A stretch of DNA of 64,000 nt from Thalassospira profundimaris WP0211 (GCF_000300275.1 NZ_AMRN01000002.1:62001-126000); one strand, 5' to 3'; shown: positions 11,489-20,891, counted from the stretch's first letter. Notes: generated by a model not told the origin, from the sequence alone. Translations and numbers: made by a program.

Positions 11489-11674
11489 GGTGGGCTGAAT
11501 GCGGGGTGGGGCCGTGGCTTGCGCGATAATGCTTAAAGCACGGCAGGCTTGCTGGATTGTCCCTTGACTATATCTGCTCAAACCCTCACTAAATCAGGCT
11601 TTGGCGTGTTGTTTGGGGGCGATTTGCGCCCAAATGCACGCAACCGATATTCGCCTTATGCAGGAGCAGGTCTA

Positions 11675-13072
11675 GTGCGCTATGTCAGCACGCGGGGAAG
11701 CGCCCCCGTTTTGCAGTTCGATGAAGTTCTTCTTGCCGGTCTGGCCCGTGACGGGGGGCTTTATGTTCCCGAAACCTGGCCGACCTTTTCCAAGGATGAC
11801 ATTCGTGCGCTGCGAACTCTGACTTATGCCGAAGTGGCCTTCAAAGTCATCCAGCCGTTTGTTGCCGGCACTGTTGATGACGACGCCCTTAAGACCATTC
11901 TTGAAGATACCTATCGCGGCTTTGATCACGAAGCCGTCGCACCGCTTAAGCAGCTTGGCCCGAATGACTGGGTGATGGAGCTGTTCCATGGCCCGACGCT
12001 GGCGTTCAAGGATTATGCGCTTCAGGTGGTTGGCCGACTGTTTGACCATGTTCTGGCCAAACGCGGTGAGCGCATCACGATTGTTGGGGCGACGTCGGGT
12101 GATACCGGGTCGGCCGCGATTGAAGCTTGCCGGGATCGCGAAAATATCGACATTTTCATCCTGCATCCCAAGGGCCGCGTTTCGGAAGTTCAGCGTCGTC
12201 AGATGACGACCATCCTGTCGGACAACGTGCACAACGTTGCCGTCGAAGGATCGTTTGATGATTGTCAGGATCTGGTCAAGGCGCTGTTTAACGACCATGG
12301 CTTCCGCGATGAAGTTGGCCTGTCGGCGGTGAATTCGATCAACTGGGCGCGCATCATGTGCCAGATCGCTTATTACTTCTGGGCGGGGGTGCAGCTTGGA
12401 TCGCCGGAACGCGAAATTTCGTTCTCGGTGCCGTCGGGCAACTTTGGCAATGTTTATGCCGGTTATGCCGCCATGCAGATGGGCCTTCCGATCAAGCAGT
12501 TCGTGGTTGGTGCCAACCGCAATGACATCCTTGCCCGCTTCTTTGAAACCGGGACCATGAAGATGGAAGGCGTTGAGCCGTCGCTCAGCCCGTCGATGGA
12601 TATTCAGGTCAGCTCGAATTTTGAACGTCTGATGTTTGATCTTTATGATCGTGATGGGCTTGCGATTGCCGAGATGCTGACCAAGTTCCGCGAAACCGGC
12701 GTTATGGAAATGTCGCAGGGCCAGTTTGGCCGTGCGCGTGAACATTTCGATGGCTATCGACTGGATGACGAAGAAACCAAAGCCGCAATCAAGGATGTGC
12801 TGGCAACCAGTGGCGAACTGGTGGATCCGCATTCCGTGATTGGTATCGTGTCAGGCCGTCAGTGCAATCGGGACAAATCGGTGCCGATGGTGGCATTGGC
12901 AACCGCACATCCGGCGAAATTCCCGGATGCGGTCAAGCAGGCGTCGGGCATCTACCCGGACTTGCCGCCGCGTCTTTCTGATCTATATGACCGACCTGAA
13001 AAGGTCGAACCAATGTCCAACGATGTGGCGGCCTTGATGGCGCATGTCCGTAAGAACCGGCGTGCAGCCTGA
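11675..13072 (+). CDS. thrC: Threonine synthase
   Basis: ThrC converts O-phosphohomoserine to threonine using pyridoxal phosphate. The 465-residue product starts RYVSTRGSAPVLQFDEVLL, the typical proteobacterial N-terminus. The PLP lysine lies in HGPTLAFKDYALQ at K112, and the cofactor phosphate loop is GATSGDTGSAA. Later blocks such as NSINWARIMCQ and VPSGNFGNVYAGY are also conserved. GTG 11675 is chosen as start because AGGAG lies upstream and the protein then aligns to the family start; the frame is open to 11549 without similarity. It is followed at 47 bases by the M16 peptidase gene, an order common in alphaproteobacteria. Confidence 0.95.
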   Translation: MRYVSTRGSAPVLQFDEVLLAGLARDGGLYVPETWPTFSKDDIRALRTLTYAEVAFKVIQPFVAGTVDDDALKTILEDTYRGFDHEAVAPLKQLGPNDWVMELFHGPTLAFKDYALQVVGRLFDHVLAKRGERITIVGATSGDTGSAAIEACRDRENIDIFILHPKGRVSEVQRRQMTTILSDNVHNVAVEGSFDDCQDLVKALFNDHGFRDEVGLSAVNSINWARIMCQIAYYFWAGVQLGSPEREISFSVPSGNFGNVYAGYAAMQMGLPIKQFVVGANRNDILARFFETGTMKMEGVEPSLSPSMDIQVSSNFERLMFDLYDRDGLAIAEMLTKFRETGVMEMSQGQFGRAREHFDGYRLDDEETKAAIKDVLATSGELVDPHSVIGIVSGRQCNRDKSVPMVALATAHPAKFPDAVKQASGIYPDLPPRLSDLYDRPEKVEPMSNDVAALMAHVRKNRRAA

Positions 13073-13119
13073 AGACCAGCCATGGTTGGGAAAAGAATGC
13101 GAAACAGGAGTAATGCTAT

Positions 13120-14379
13120 ATGACAGTCGAGCTCACCCAGCTTGACAATGGAATGATTGTCGCGACGGACCGCCTTGATCATGTGCAGTCGGTTGCCTTG
13201 GGCACGTGGGTTGATGTCGGGGCGCGTAACGAGACGCCCGACATTAACGGCATTTCCCATATGCTTGAACATATGGCGTTCAAGGGCACGCGGCGTCGTT
13301 CCGCGCTTCAGATTTCCGAAGAAATCGAAGCAGTTGGCGGGCAGATGAATGCCTATACCTCGCGCGAGAACACAGCCTATTATTGCAAGGTCCTGCACGA
13401 AGATCAGGAACTGGCGATTGATGTGATTGCCGACATCCTTCAGCATTCCACGCTGGATGCGAAGGAACTTGAACGCGAACGTCAGGTGATCCTGCAGGAA
13501 ATCGGTCAGGCCAATGACACGCCTGATGACATCATTTTCGATTATTTCCAGGAAACCGCCCTGCCCAATCAGGCACTGGGGCGCTCAATCCTGGGCAGTC
13601 CGGAAAATGTATCGTCGCTTAGCCGTGACCATCTGTTTGATTTTATGTCGCGCCGTTATAGCCCGAAACGCATGGTGTTTTCGGCATCGGGCAAGGTCGA
13701 GCACAATCGCGTTGTCGATATGGTCGCGAAGAAATTCGATAGCCTTCCGGCCCATGAAGACCATGAGATGGAGCCGTTGAAATACGAAGGCGGCAGCCGG
13801 ATCGAAAATCGCAAGCTTGAACAGGTGCATGTGATTTTTGGTCTGCCGACCGTGTCCTACACCGATGACAGTTTCTATGACCTGCAGGTGTTCAACACCC
13901 TTCTGGGTGGAGGCATGTCATCGCGCCTGTTCCAGGAAATCCGCGAAAAGCGCGGGCTGGTCTATTCGGTCTATAGCTTCTCGTCGCACTATGTTGATGG
14001 CGGTCTTTTCTCGATCTATGCCGGAACCGGCGCAAATGACGTTGGCGAATTGATGCCGGTCATGTGTGATGAACTGGTCCGCGCGACCGAGGATTTGACC
14101 GAGGAAGAAGTCGCACGTGCACGTGCGCAACTTAAGGCATCTGTGGTGATGGCGATGGAAAGCAATTCCGGTCGCTGTGAAACACTGGCCCGTCAGATCC
14201 AGATTTTCGGCCGCCCGCAAAGCATGGAAGAAATCGTTGAAAAGATCGACGGTGTTGACCTTGAAAGCGTGCGACGTTCCGGCAAGGCATTGCTGGATGG
14301 CACGCCGACCGTGACGGCCCTTGGTCCTGTCGATCAGATGCCGTCCTACGACGATCTGGCAGCACGCCTGCGCAGCTAG
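13120..14379 (+). CDS. M16 family zinc peptidase (mitochondrial processing peptidase-like)
   Basis: This 419-residue protein belongs to the pitrilysin/MPP beta family. The inverted zinc motif HxxEH is present as HMLEHMAFKGT near residues 47-57, with the distal glutamate in the EREVILQE-like segment ERERQVILQEIGQA. The second, inactive half contains RGLVYSVYSFSSHY, typical of M16B enzymes. The physiological substrate is not known; relatives degrade small peptides or process envelope proteins. It has GGAG upstream and probably forms an operon with thrC. A strong terminator follows. Confidence 0.93.
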   Translation: MTVELTQLDNGMIVATDRLDHVQSVALGTWVDVGARNETPDINGISHMLEHMAFKGTRRRSALQISEEIEAVGGQMNAYTSRENTAYYCKVLHEDQELAIDVIADILQHSTLDAKELERERQVILQEIGQANDTPDDIIFDYFQETALPNQALGRSILGSPENVSSLSRDHLFDFMSRRYSPKRMVFSASGKVEHNRVVDMVAKKFDSLPAHEDHEMEPLKYEGGSRIENRKLEQVHVIFGLPTVSYTDDSFYDLQVFNTLLGGGMSSRLFQEIREKRGLVYSVYSFSSHYVDGGLFSIYAGTGANDVGELMPVMCDELVRATEDLTEEEVARARAQLKASVVMAMESNSGRCETLARQIQIFGRPQSMEEIVEKIDGVDLESVRRSGKALLDGTPTVTALGPVDQMPSYDDLAARLRS

Positions 14380-14403
14380 GCCGCGGCGAGTTTTGAACAC
14401 ATT

Positions 14404-14441
14404 AACGGCACCTGCCTGACCCGGCTGGTGCCGTTTCTTTT
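14404..14441 (+). terminator. Rho-independent terminator after the M16 peptidase gene
   Basis: AACGGCACC (14404-14412) pairs perfectly with GGTGCCGTT (14427-14435). The run TCTTTTT follows at once. This ends the thrC-M16 transcript 25 bases after the stop. Confidence 0.9.
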
Positions 14442-14499
14442 TGCGACGTACTCTAGGCTGGTGTATCCCGATAGCAGGATAGTTCGTGGAAAGTTAAGC

Positions 14500-15420
14500 A
14501 TGCAATATGCCTTTGACATAGGGGGCTCGAATATCGAGTTCGGTGTTTTTGATGCCGGTGGGGCGATGGTGCTTCATCGCAAGGCATCGACACCGCTTGG
14601 TGACCGAGACGCCTTTGTCAAAATCCTGGCGGGCTTTGTGCACGAGGCCGATGAGCAATATGGCAATCGCCCGGTCGGCATCAGTCTTGCCGGTGGGATG
14701 GATCCGCAGACCGGGTCGGTTATTTCTGCCAATATTCCGGCCATCAAGGATTGGCCGCTGGCGGCCGAGCTTTCAGCCATTCTGGACCGTCCTGTTTTGA
14801 TCGAAAATGACGCCGATTGTTTTGCCTTGGCCGAGGCAACAACAGGTGCCGCCCAAAACGCCCGAACCGTCTTTGCCATTATCCTTGGCACCGGGGTTGG
14901 TGGCGGCATTGTGTTCGATGGTCAGTTCGTCGGCGGCAACAGTGGTATCCGCGGCGAATGGGGGCATGGCAATGATGTCACCGGTAGCCTCATCAAACAT
15001 AGCCTGTCGGCGGTTGCCTGCGGCTGTGGGCGCACAGGATGCCTTGATAGCTGGGGCGGGGCGCGCGGGCTTGAACGGATTTACGCGCAACTCCATGATC
15101 AGGCACCTGCAAGCCACGACATCACAACTGCATGGCTGGCCGGGGATGACAAGGCAGCAAGGGTTATAGACATCTATTGTGATCTGGTTGCCCGTGAATT
15201 GGCACTGATGGTCAATGTTCTCGATCCGGACTGTGTCCCGGTGGGCGGCGGATTGGCATCCGAGACGGCCTTGATCGCAGAGATCGACACCCGGGTGCGA
15301 AAACATGCCCTGGGGCGCTATGACGTGCCGCTGGTGGTGCCCGGTGCCTATGCCCGGGATGGCGGTTTGCGGGGGGCGGCCTTGTTGCACCAGATGACAG
15401 CACGGCCGAAATCCGCATAA
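14500..15420 (+). CDS. ROK family sugar kinase (N-acetylglucosamine/fructokinase-like)
   Basis: ROK proteins phosphorylate sugars or act as sugar-responsive repressors. This one has no helix-turn-helix, so it should be a kinase. The ATP-binding DIGGSNIEFGVFD is at the N-terminus, the catalytic aspartate region is NDADCFALAEA, and the loop GTGVGGGIVFDGQ and segment GIRGEWGH are present. The zinc motif appears as CGCGRTGCLDSWGG, with aspartate where most members have glutamate. The 306-residue length is normal. ATG 14500 gives the family N-terminus; the frame is open upstream into the terminator. The sugar substrate cannot be deduced, because the neighbours are not sugar genes. Confidence 0.88.
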   Translation: MQYAFDIGGSNIEFGVFDAGGAMVLHRKASTPLGDRDAFVKILAGFVHEADEQYGNRPVGISLAGGMDPQTGSVISANIPAIKDWPLAAELSAILDRPVLIENDADCFALAEATTGAAQNARTVFAIILGTGVGGGIVFDGQFVGGNSGIRGEWGHGNDVTGSLIKHSLSAVACGCGRTGCLDSWGGARGLERIYAQLHDQAPASHDITTAWLAGDDKAARVIDIYCDLVARELALMVNVLDPDCVPVGGGLASETALIAEIDTRVRKHALGRYDVPLVVPGAYARDGGLRGAALLHQMTARPKSA

Positions 15421-15545
15421 CCGAGCCGGTCATATCAGAAAAATATTATCCAATCAGAAGAATGGCCTATGCCTTGATATGCTTACGGTTTAGAATTTGC
15501 CGCATGCGATTATCGGACTTAATTGTCGCAGTATAACAAGGCTTT

Positions 15546-16568
15546 ATGACTGGCGTTTTCGCGCAAGGCCGTGCCAGTCAAAAAATGGGAAATCAAATGA
15601 CCACCGAGTTTGAGACCGATCATCAGGGCGAAATGGCCAAAATGTTCGAACAGCGTGTTGAGGCGATCCTGAAGCTCGGTATTGAGCAGTTCGGTCTGCC
15701 AGTCGGCATCTTTAGTGCGATTGGCGAACAGACCTATGAAATTCGACAGGTGTTTCATCCGGAAAATGTCCTGACCCCGGGCATGGAATTCGATCTTGAT
15801 GAGACATTCTGCAGTCAGGTTATTTCGGCCAGCAAAGTCTTTGCCTTTCATGATGTCAGCGAAAGCGAACTGGGGTCGCATCCGGCCGGCGAAAAATTCG
15901 GGTTTGCCGCCTATCTTGGCGCACCGATTGTTGTCGAGGGCGAATGCATCGGGACCCTTGCATTTGGCAGCCCGGTGCCGGTGAAAGCCTTTACCAAGCA
16001 TGATATCGATCTGGTGCAGCTTTTTGCCGACTCAATCGGGCAGGCGGTTGCCCATATCCACGATCGCAAGGCACTTGATCAGGCGCGCAAGGATATCGAG
16101 CTTTCGACCAATACCGATCCGCTGACGGGGCTTTACAATCGCCATTACATGGAAAGTATCTTGCGCACAGAGCTTGAACGTTCAAACCGTTATGGCAATG
16201 CGGTTGTGATCGGGATGGTCTATTTCGACAATCTCAAGAACCTGAATGAGAACTTTGGCTATGACGCCGGTGATGCCGCGCTAAAACTGTTTGCCAAGGT
16301 GGCATCGGGCATGAAGCGCGAAACCGACGTCATTGCGCGCTGGAGTGACAAGGAATTCATCATCCTGATGCCTGAGACCGGGGCGGCGGGTGCGCTTAAC
16401 TACCTACAGCGCCTGACCGAGCGCGTTGGTGCCGAGGATTTCGAGGCCGGAAGCGCACACCCGAAGCTTACACTCAGCATCGGCCTTGGCATTGCGGAGG
16501 CGGGCGATACGCTTGATAAACTGGTGTCGCGCGCCAGCATAGCCATGCACCAGTCAAAGCAGTCCTGA
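15546..16568 (+). CDS. GAF domain protein with degenerate GGDEF domain
   Basis: Residues about 30-175 form a GAF sensor domain (FGFAAYLGAPIVVEGECIGTLAFG is the core, 118-141). Residues about 185-335 form a GGDEF domain, starting TDPLTGLYNRHY. The signature that should read GGDEF is SDKEF (267-271, after R265-W266), and the first metal aspartate is tyrosine (Y226 in VYFDNLKNLNENFG). It is therefore unlikely to make cyclic di-GMP and may act as an effector or a scaffold. ATG 15546 has AAGG close by; ATG 15597 is an alternative that removes 17 poorly structured residues. The gene stands alone, with a terminator hairpin behind it shared with tRNA-Gln. Confidence 0.87.
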   Translation: MTGVFAQGRASQKMGNQMTTEFETDHQGEMAKMFEQRVEAILKLGIEQFGLPVGIFSAIGEQTYEIRQVFHPENVLTPGMEFDLDETFCSQVISASKVFAFHDVSESELGSHPAGEKFGFAAYLGAPIVVEGECIGTLAFGSPVPVKAFTKHDIDLVQLFADSIGQAVAHIHDRKALDQARKDIELSTNTDPLTGLYNRHYMESILRTELERSNRYGNAVVIGMVYFDNLKNLNENFGYDAGDAALKLFAKVASGMKRETDVIARWSDKEFIILMPETGAAGALNYLQRLTERVGAEDFEAGSAHPKLTLSIGLGIAEAGDTLDKLVSRASIAMHQSKQS

Positions 16569-16627
16569 ACAGATAATTTGTGGCGGCACGTTCGCGTGCG
16601 GCCATGTTCCATTGATCAGGCAAAAGA

Positions 16628-16659
16628 AAACCGCTTTGAGGAAAACCTCAAAGCGGTTT
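16628..16659. terminator. Bidirectional terminator between the GAF-GGDEF gene and tRNA-Gln
   Basis: AAACCGCTTTGAGG (16628-16641) and CCTCAAAGCGGTTT (16646-16659) form a perfect 14-pair stem with an AAAA loop. Read on the minus strand, the stem is followed by a T-rich run, so it ends the tRNA transcript. It also lies 59 bases after the plus-strand gene. Confidence 0.9.
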
Positions 16660-16663
16660 GTCT

Positions 16664-16738
16664 TGGCTGGGGCGGTAGGATTCGAACCTACGGTACACGA
16701 TACCAAAAACCGATGCCTTACCACTTGGCCACGCCCCA
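16664..16738 (-). tRNA. tRNA-Gln (anticodon TTG), CCA encoded
   Basis: The reverse complement folds as a tRNA: acceptor TGGGGCG pairs fully with CGCCCCA, the D arm is GCC/GGC with loop AAGTGGTAA, and the anticodon loop TTTTGGT reads TTG (CAA codons). The T arm GTAGG/CCTAC closes TTCGAAT. G73 and an encoded CCA follow. The outermost anticodon-stem pair (27-43) is T-T, so the arm has one mismatch and one G-T pair. A terminator hairpin lies directly behind. Confidence 0.95.
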
Positions 16739-16816
16739 TCAGCGTGCGTGGCGCGGAAAATAGCGCCCTCATGACAAGAGTGCAACCCTCTATTTGAAGG
16801 TTTTTTTATCTCGAGC

Positions 16817-17746
16817 TCAGTCGGGGAATGCCGCGCCCATATCTGCCTGCTCGCGGCTCTTTTCCGTCAGGATATGGGTGGGCGAAATCCACCAGTCCGG
16901 GTTCTGTGCCGCAATGGCATTTGCCGCACGTTCTGCCTGATCGTTTGTGTCGTAAATCCCGAAACACGTCGCCCCGCTGCCTGACATTCTGGCCAGCAAG
17001 CATCCCTCTTCACGGGCAAGCGCATTTAGCACATCACAAATTTCCGGAAGGATACCGGTGGCCGGCAGGGTCAGGTCATTGCCGCATTCCGACAATGCAT
17101 CGGCAAGGGCCGCACCACTTTGAAAGGTTTGCTGGGAATCCCATGCGCCGGTCGCACTAAACCCCTCGTCCGCCCGGGCCTTGAAGATCTCGGGCGTGGA
17201 AACCGCCTTGCCGGGATTGATCAGGACCATCGGGACGGACGGTAGGTCCGGCAGTGCGGTGATTTCTTCGCCGATCCCCGACATCAGACAGGTTCTACCA
17301 TGCAGGCAAACCGGAACATCTGCCCCGAGTGTTAGTGCCATGCGCGACAAGGTGTCTTCGTCGAGATCAAGTTTCCACATCTCGCACAACAACCGGATCG
17401 CTGCCGCCGCATCCGCCGACCCGCCACCAATCCCCGATGCAATCGGCAATCGCTTATCAAGAATCAGGTCGGCCCCCTGTGTCGTGCCACTTTCAGCCTG
17501 GAGCATCCGGGCGGCACGCATGACAAGGTTGTCGCTGGTGTCTTCAAGGGCGAGGTTGGCGGCCATGGGGCCTGTGATCGAAAGGGTGATGGTGCCATCG
17601 TCGCGCACCTCACCACTTACCACGTCACCGCTTGCGGTAAAGCAGACGAGGCTTTCAAGCAGGTGATAGCCGTCATCGCGTTTGCCGGTGACGTGCAAAA
17701 ACAGGTTAACCTTGGCAGGTGCCTGCTGGCGATAGGTCGCAGACAT
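16817..17746 (-). CDS. ispE: 4-diphosphocytidyl-2-C-methyl-D-erythritol kinase
   Basis: IspE phosphorylates CDP-methylerythritol in the MEP route to isoprenoids. It is a GHMP kinase of 309 residues. The N-terminus APAKVNLFLHVTGKRDDGYH carries K12, the glycine-rich ATP loop is LPIASGIGGGSADAAAA (100-116), and the catalytic aspartate is D143 in GADVPVC. The C-terminal block MSGSGATCFGIY is also typical. It lies 21 bases after the TPR lipoprotein gene on the same strand, an arrangement repeated in many alphaproteobacteria, so the two probably share a transcript. Confidence 0.95.
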   Translation of the reverse strand: MSATYRQQAPAKVNLFLHVTGKRDDGYHLLESLVCFTASGDVVSGEVRDDGTITLSITGPMAANLALEDTSDNLVMRAARMLQAESGTTQGADLILDKRLPIASGIGGGSADAAAAIRLLCEMWKLDLDEDTLSRMALTLGADVPVCLHGRTCLMSGIGEEITALPDLPSVPMVLINPGKAVSTPEIFKARADEGFSATGAWDSQQTFQSGAALADALSECGNDLTLPATGILPEICDVLNALAREEGCLLARMSGSGATCFGIYDTNDQAERAANAIAAQNPDWWISPTHILTEKSREQADMGAAFPD

Positions 17747-17767
17747 GAACGTTTCTTCCCAAATGCG

Positions 17768-19504
17768 TCAGTTTACGACGGTCGGGGCCACGCTTGGTAC
17801 CTGACCATTGATCTTGGCTTCGACGGTACTGCGCAGTTCTTCGGTCGGATTGAAGGACAGGGCACGGTGCCACTGGAAGCGGGCCTCGTGATAGCGCCCG
17901 ATCTGCCAATAGGCATCACCCAGATGATCATTGATGGTCGGGTCATCGGGTTTCAGTTCAACCGCCTTTTCAAGCTGTTCGACCGCATCTTCGAACCGGC
18001 CCAGTTTGTAGTAAACCCACCCCAGACTGTCGACGATATAGCCATCATCAGGCTGCAATTCGACGGCGCGTTTAAGCATGTCTTCGGCCTGTTCGAAATT
18101 CATGCCCATATCAACCCAGCTATAGCCAAGATAGTTGAGCACATAGGGCTGTTCCGGTTCGACTTCGAGCGCCTGAAGGAAATCTGCCTCGGCCTTTGCC
18201 CAGTCACCGGCACGTTCATGCGCAATGCCGCGACGATACAGCAAACGCCAGCCAACCTGGGTCTGGCCACCAAGCCGTTCAATCGCCTTGTCATAGGCGT
18301 CGGCCGCTGGGCCATATTGCTGCTGAATGCGCAGGATATCGCCAAGCTGGATCAGCGCATCCGGGCGATCTCGGCGTTCGCTGACCATGTCCTTGAGGAT
18401 ATCAATCGCTTCATCCGCGCGGCCGATTTGCTCAAGGCTTGAGGCGGTGCGAAGCCGCGCGTTCCAGCTATGCGGGGATGAGCGCGGGATCGCTTTGTAA
18501 ACCTCAATTGCCGTTTCAAAGCGGTTCTGAATTTCCATCACTTCGCCAACCAGAAGACGGGTAATGTCATCATCGGGACGTAGCGACAGCGAATAGCGCG
18601 CCATCAGCAAGGATGGATCAACCGCGTTTTCCTGACTAAGCAGGGTGGCGATATCGAGATAGGCCTCTGCCAGACCCTCTGCCGGGGTCAGCATGGTGGC
18701 GATCGGTGGTTCGTTGCGGTCAAGCCGCGCCAGATGGAACGGCATGGCAAGCGATTGCGGATGCCGATCCATATAGCTTTCATACAGAAGCGACGCCTTT
18801 TGCACCTGACCTTTGCGCTCATAGACGGCACCAAGGGCCTCGGCGGCGCGAAGCGGCGCGTCGGCCGGATCGCCATAAGCGCTGGCAAGGGCGCGTTCGG
18901 CGGCATCAAAATCACCAAAATGCGCCAGGATCAGACCGCGATGATATTCCGAAAGCGGGTTAAGCGCGCCATTGCCCTGCATGCCATCAAGGGCGGTCAT
19001 TGCCGCGTCTTTTTGATCAAGGCCGGTGTAAAGCCAGGCCTTTGCCAGCGGCGCAATCAGGGCATTGATGCCACGTTCCGGCAGGCTTGAGACAATATCA
19101 AGCGCATCCTGATAGCGATCTTCGCGAATGGCGGCATCCATCACGGTCAGGGCGGCAAACAGGTCCTGATCGTTTTCGGATTGCAAACTGGTGGCAATGT
19201 CGACGGCATCGCTGATGCGCCCGTCGCTGATCAATGCCAGGAAGGCACGGCGGCGCAGCTCTGCGTTATCGGGGTCGAGTTGATGGGCGCGCAAAAGATA
19301 TTGCGCAGCGTAGTCGGACCGGCTTTCCATCTGGGCGGCCTTGCCAGCCAGGAAATTGCCCGAAAACCCGTTGGATTGCGGATACTCGAAAACGGCATCG
19401 TCGCTGTTCTGTGGCATGGTGCCACAGGCCGAAAGCGCAACAGCCGTCATCGGGATGAGGAGATGTAACAATTTACGTTTCAAAGGCTTTTCCTGCGTCC
19501 GCAA
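17768..19504 (-). CDS. TPR-repeat lipoprotein
   Basis: The 578-residue product begins with a lipoprotein signal peptide; the lipobox VALSAC places the lipidated cysteine at C27. The rest is a chain of tetratricopeptide repeats, clearest in the last 200 residues (for example WAKAEADFLQALEVEPEQPY and FEDAVEQLEKAVELKPDDP). Such proteins are scaffolds at the outer membrane or periplasm; the partner is unknown. It is the gene upstream of ispE. A perfect 14-base palindrome CGCCAGATCTGGCG (19519-19532) sits about 15 bases before its start and could be an operator or part of a hairpin in the leader. Confidence 0.85.
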   Translation of the reverse strand: MRTQEKPLKRKLLHLLIPMTAVALSACGTMPQNSDDAVFEYPQSNGFSGNFLAGKAAQMESRSDYAAQYLLRAHQLDPDNAELRRRAFLALISDGRISDAVDIATSLQSENDQDLFAALTVMDAAIREDRYQDALDIVSSLPERGINALIAPLAKAWLYTGLDQKDAAMTALDGMQGNGALNPLSEYHRGLILAHFGDFDAAERALASAYGDPADAPLRAAEALGAVYERKGQVQKASLLYESYMDRHPQSLAMPFHLARLDRNEPPIATMLTPAEGLAEAYLDIATLLSQENAVDPSLLMARYSLSLRPDDDITRLLVGEVMEIQNRFETAIEVYKAIPRSSPHSWNARLRTASSLEQIGRADEAIDILKDMVSERRDRPDALIQLGDILRIQQQYGPAADAYDKAIERLGGQTQVGWRLLYRRGIAHERAGDWAKAEADFLQALEVEPEQPYVLNYLGYSWVDMGMNFEQAEDMLKRAVELQPDDGYIVDSLGWVYYKLGRFEDAVEQLEKAVELKPDDPTINDHLGDAYWQIGRYHEARFQWHRALSFNPTEELRSTVEAKINGQVPSVAPTVVN

Positions 19505-19665
19505 TTCGGGTTCGGCGACGCCAGATCTGGCGCATCGCCATAGTGAATTTCGGGATTAGCCTACTCAGTCGGCAATTATAAGGCAAAGCATTTGCAACAA
19601 CTACAAACCGCTATCTTTGAATGGGATCACTGACATGGGAATACGCAGCGCAGGATAATATGTCT

Positions 19666-20853
19666 TCAGTCCTGCGACAGGGCTTCTTTGACCAGCGCAA
19701 TCCAATAGCTGACACCATGCGTGATGGCGTCATCGTTGAAGTCATATGCGGCGTTATGAAGCAACCGGTCGCCATCCGTCGGGCCATTACCGAGCCAGAT
19801 ATAGCAACCCGGTTTGACATTCAGCATGAAGGCGAAATCTTCGCTGGCCATGGACGGTTCCGGATTGGTGTCCACCTGATCTGCGCCGACAATCTTCGAT
19901 GCCACCGCAAGGGCGATTTCGGATTCTGCCGGGCTGTTGATTGTTGCCGGATAGCGGCGTTGATAATTCACGCGGGCATCGCAGCCCAGAGCCTGTGCGG
20001 TGTGTTTGGCTGTGTCGACCAGACGCGCTTCGATAACATCCTGAATATCAGGATCAAACGTGCGCACAGTGCCGCGAATGGTCGCGGTATTGGGGATTAC
20101 GTTCCAGGTGTCACCGCCGAAAATCTGCGTGGGCGAAATGACAGCGCTTTTCAAAGGATTGATTTCGCGTGCGACGATGGTTTGCAGAGCCAGCAGAACC
20201 TGACCTGCTGTTGTAATCGGATCATGTCCGAGATGGGGCATGGCCGCGTGGCACCCTTTGCCCTCAATCACGATTTCAAACACGTCGTAGCTTGCCATCA
20301 TCGGGCCAGCCTTGACAGCCATGGTGCCGATATCGCGGCCCGGCCAGTTATGCATACCATAAACCGTATCGACCGGATGGCTGTCAAACAGGCCCTCTTT
20401 GACCATCTCGCGCCCGCCGCCTTCGTTTTCTTCGGCAGGCTGGAAAATAAAATCAACCGTTCCGGCAAAATCCGGGTTTTCAGCAAGTATTTTGGCGGCA
20501 CCAAGCAGCATGGTCATATGGCCATCATGACCACAGGCATGCATTTTCCCCGGATGTTTTGACGCATAAGGCAGATTGGTTGTTTCATGGATATCAAGTG
20601 CATCCATGTCGGCGCGAAGCCCGATCCGCTTTCCAGCCCCTTTGTTGCCACGCAGGGTTGCGACAACGCCTGTCTTGGCGATGCCGGTTTTGACCTCCAA
20701 GCCAAAGGATTTCAGCTTTTCTGCGACAAAGGCACTGGTCAGGTTTTCTTCAAATGCGGTTTCAGGGTGAGCATGCAGATGGTGACGCCAGCTGATGAAT
20801 TCATCGACAAGTTCGGTGGCGCGAGGATGAAGGGAGCAAGAAGGGACAGACAT
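19666..20853 (-). CDS. M20D family amidohydrolase (hippurate hydrolase/N-acyl amino acid hydrolase-like)
   Basis: This 395-residue metal-dependent hydrolase cleaves the amide bond of N-acylated amino acids or similar conjugates. The metal-site signature HACGHDGHM is intact in KMHACGHDGHMTMLLGAA, with the substrate region GLRADMDALDIHETT before it, the glutamate pair in FQPAEENEGGGREM, and ASEDFAFML near the C-terminus. The start at 20853 is preferred because GAG lies seven bases upstream; ATG 20859 and a longer frame to 20919 are alternatives. It is the third gene behind the DUF3100-type membrane pair, separated from them by a hairpin-rich 96-base gap. The natural substrate is unknown. Confidence 0.9.
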   Translation of the reverse strand: MSVPSCSLHPRATELVDEFISWRHHLHAHPETAFEENLTSAFVAEKLKSFGLEVKTGIAKTGVVATLRGNKGAGKRIGLRADMDALDIHETTNLPYASKHPGKMHACGHDGHMTMLLGAAKILAENPDFAGTVDFIFQPAEENEGGGREMVKEGLFDSHPVDTVYGMHNWPGRDIGTMAVKAGPMMASYDVFEIVIEGKGCHAAMPHLGHDPITTAGQVLLALQTIVAREINPLKSAVISPTQIFGGDTWNVIPNTATIRGTVRTFDPDIQDVIEARLVDTAKHTAQALGCDARVNYQRRYPATINSPAESEIALAVASKIVGADQVDTNPEPSMASEDFAFMLNVKPGCYIWLGNGPTDGDRLLHNAAYDFNDDAITHGVSYWIALVKEALSQD

Positions 20854-20891
20854 CTGCATACTCGATTTTGGATGATATGTGCGGGCGTGAA

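Noticed and set aside
11672..12832. A 386-codon minus-strand frame inside thrC
   Set aside because: It is antisense to threonine synthase, with no protein family visible in its translation.
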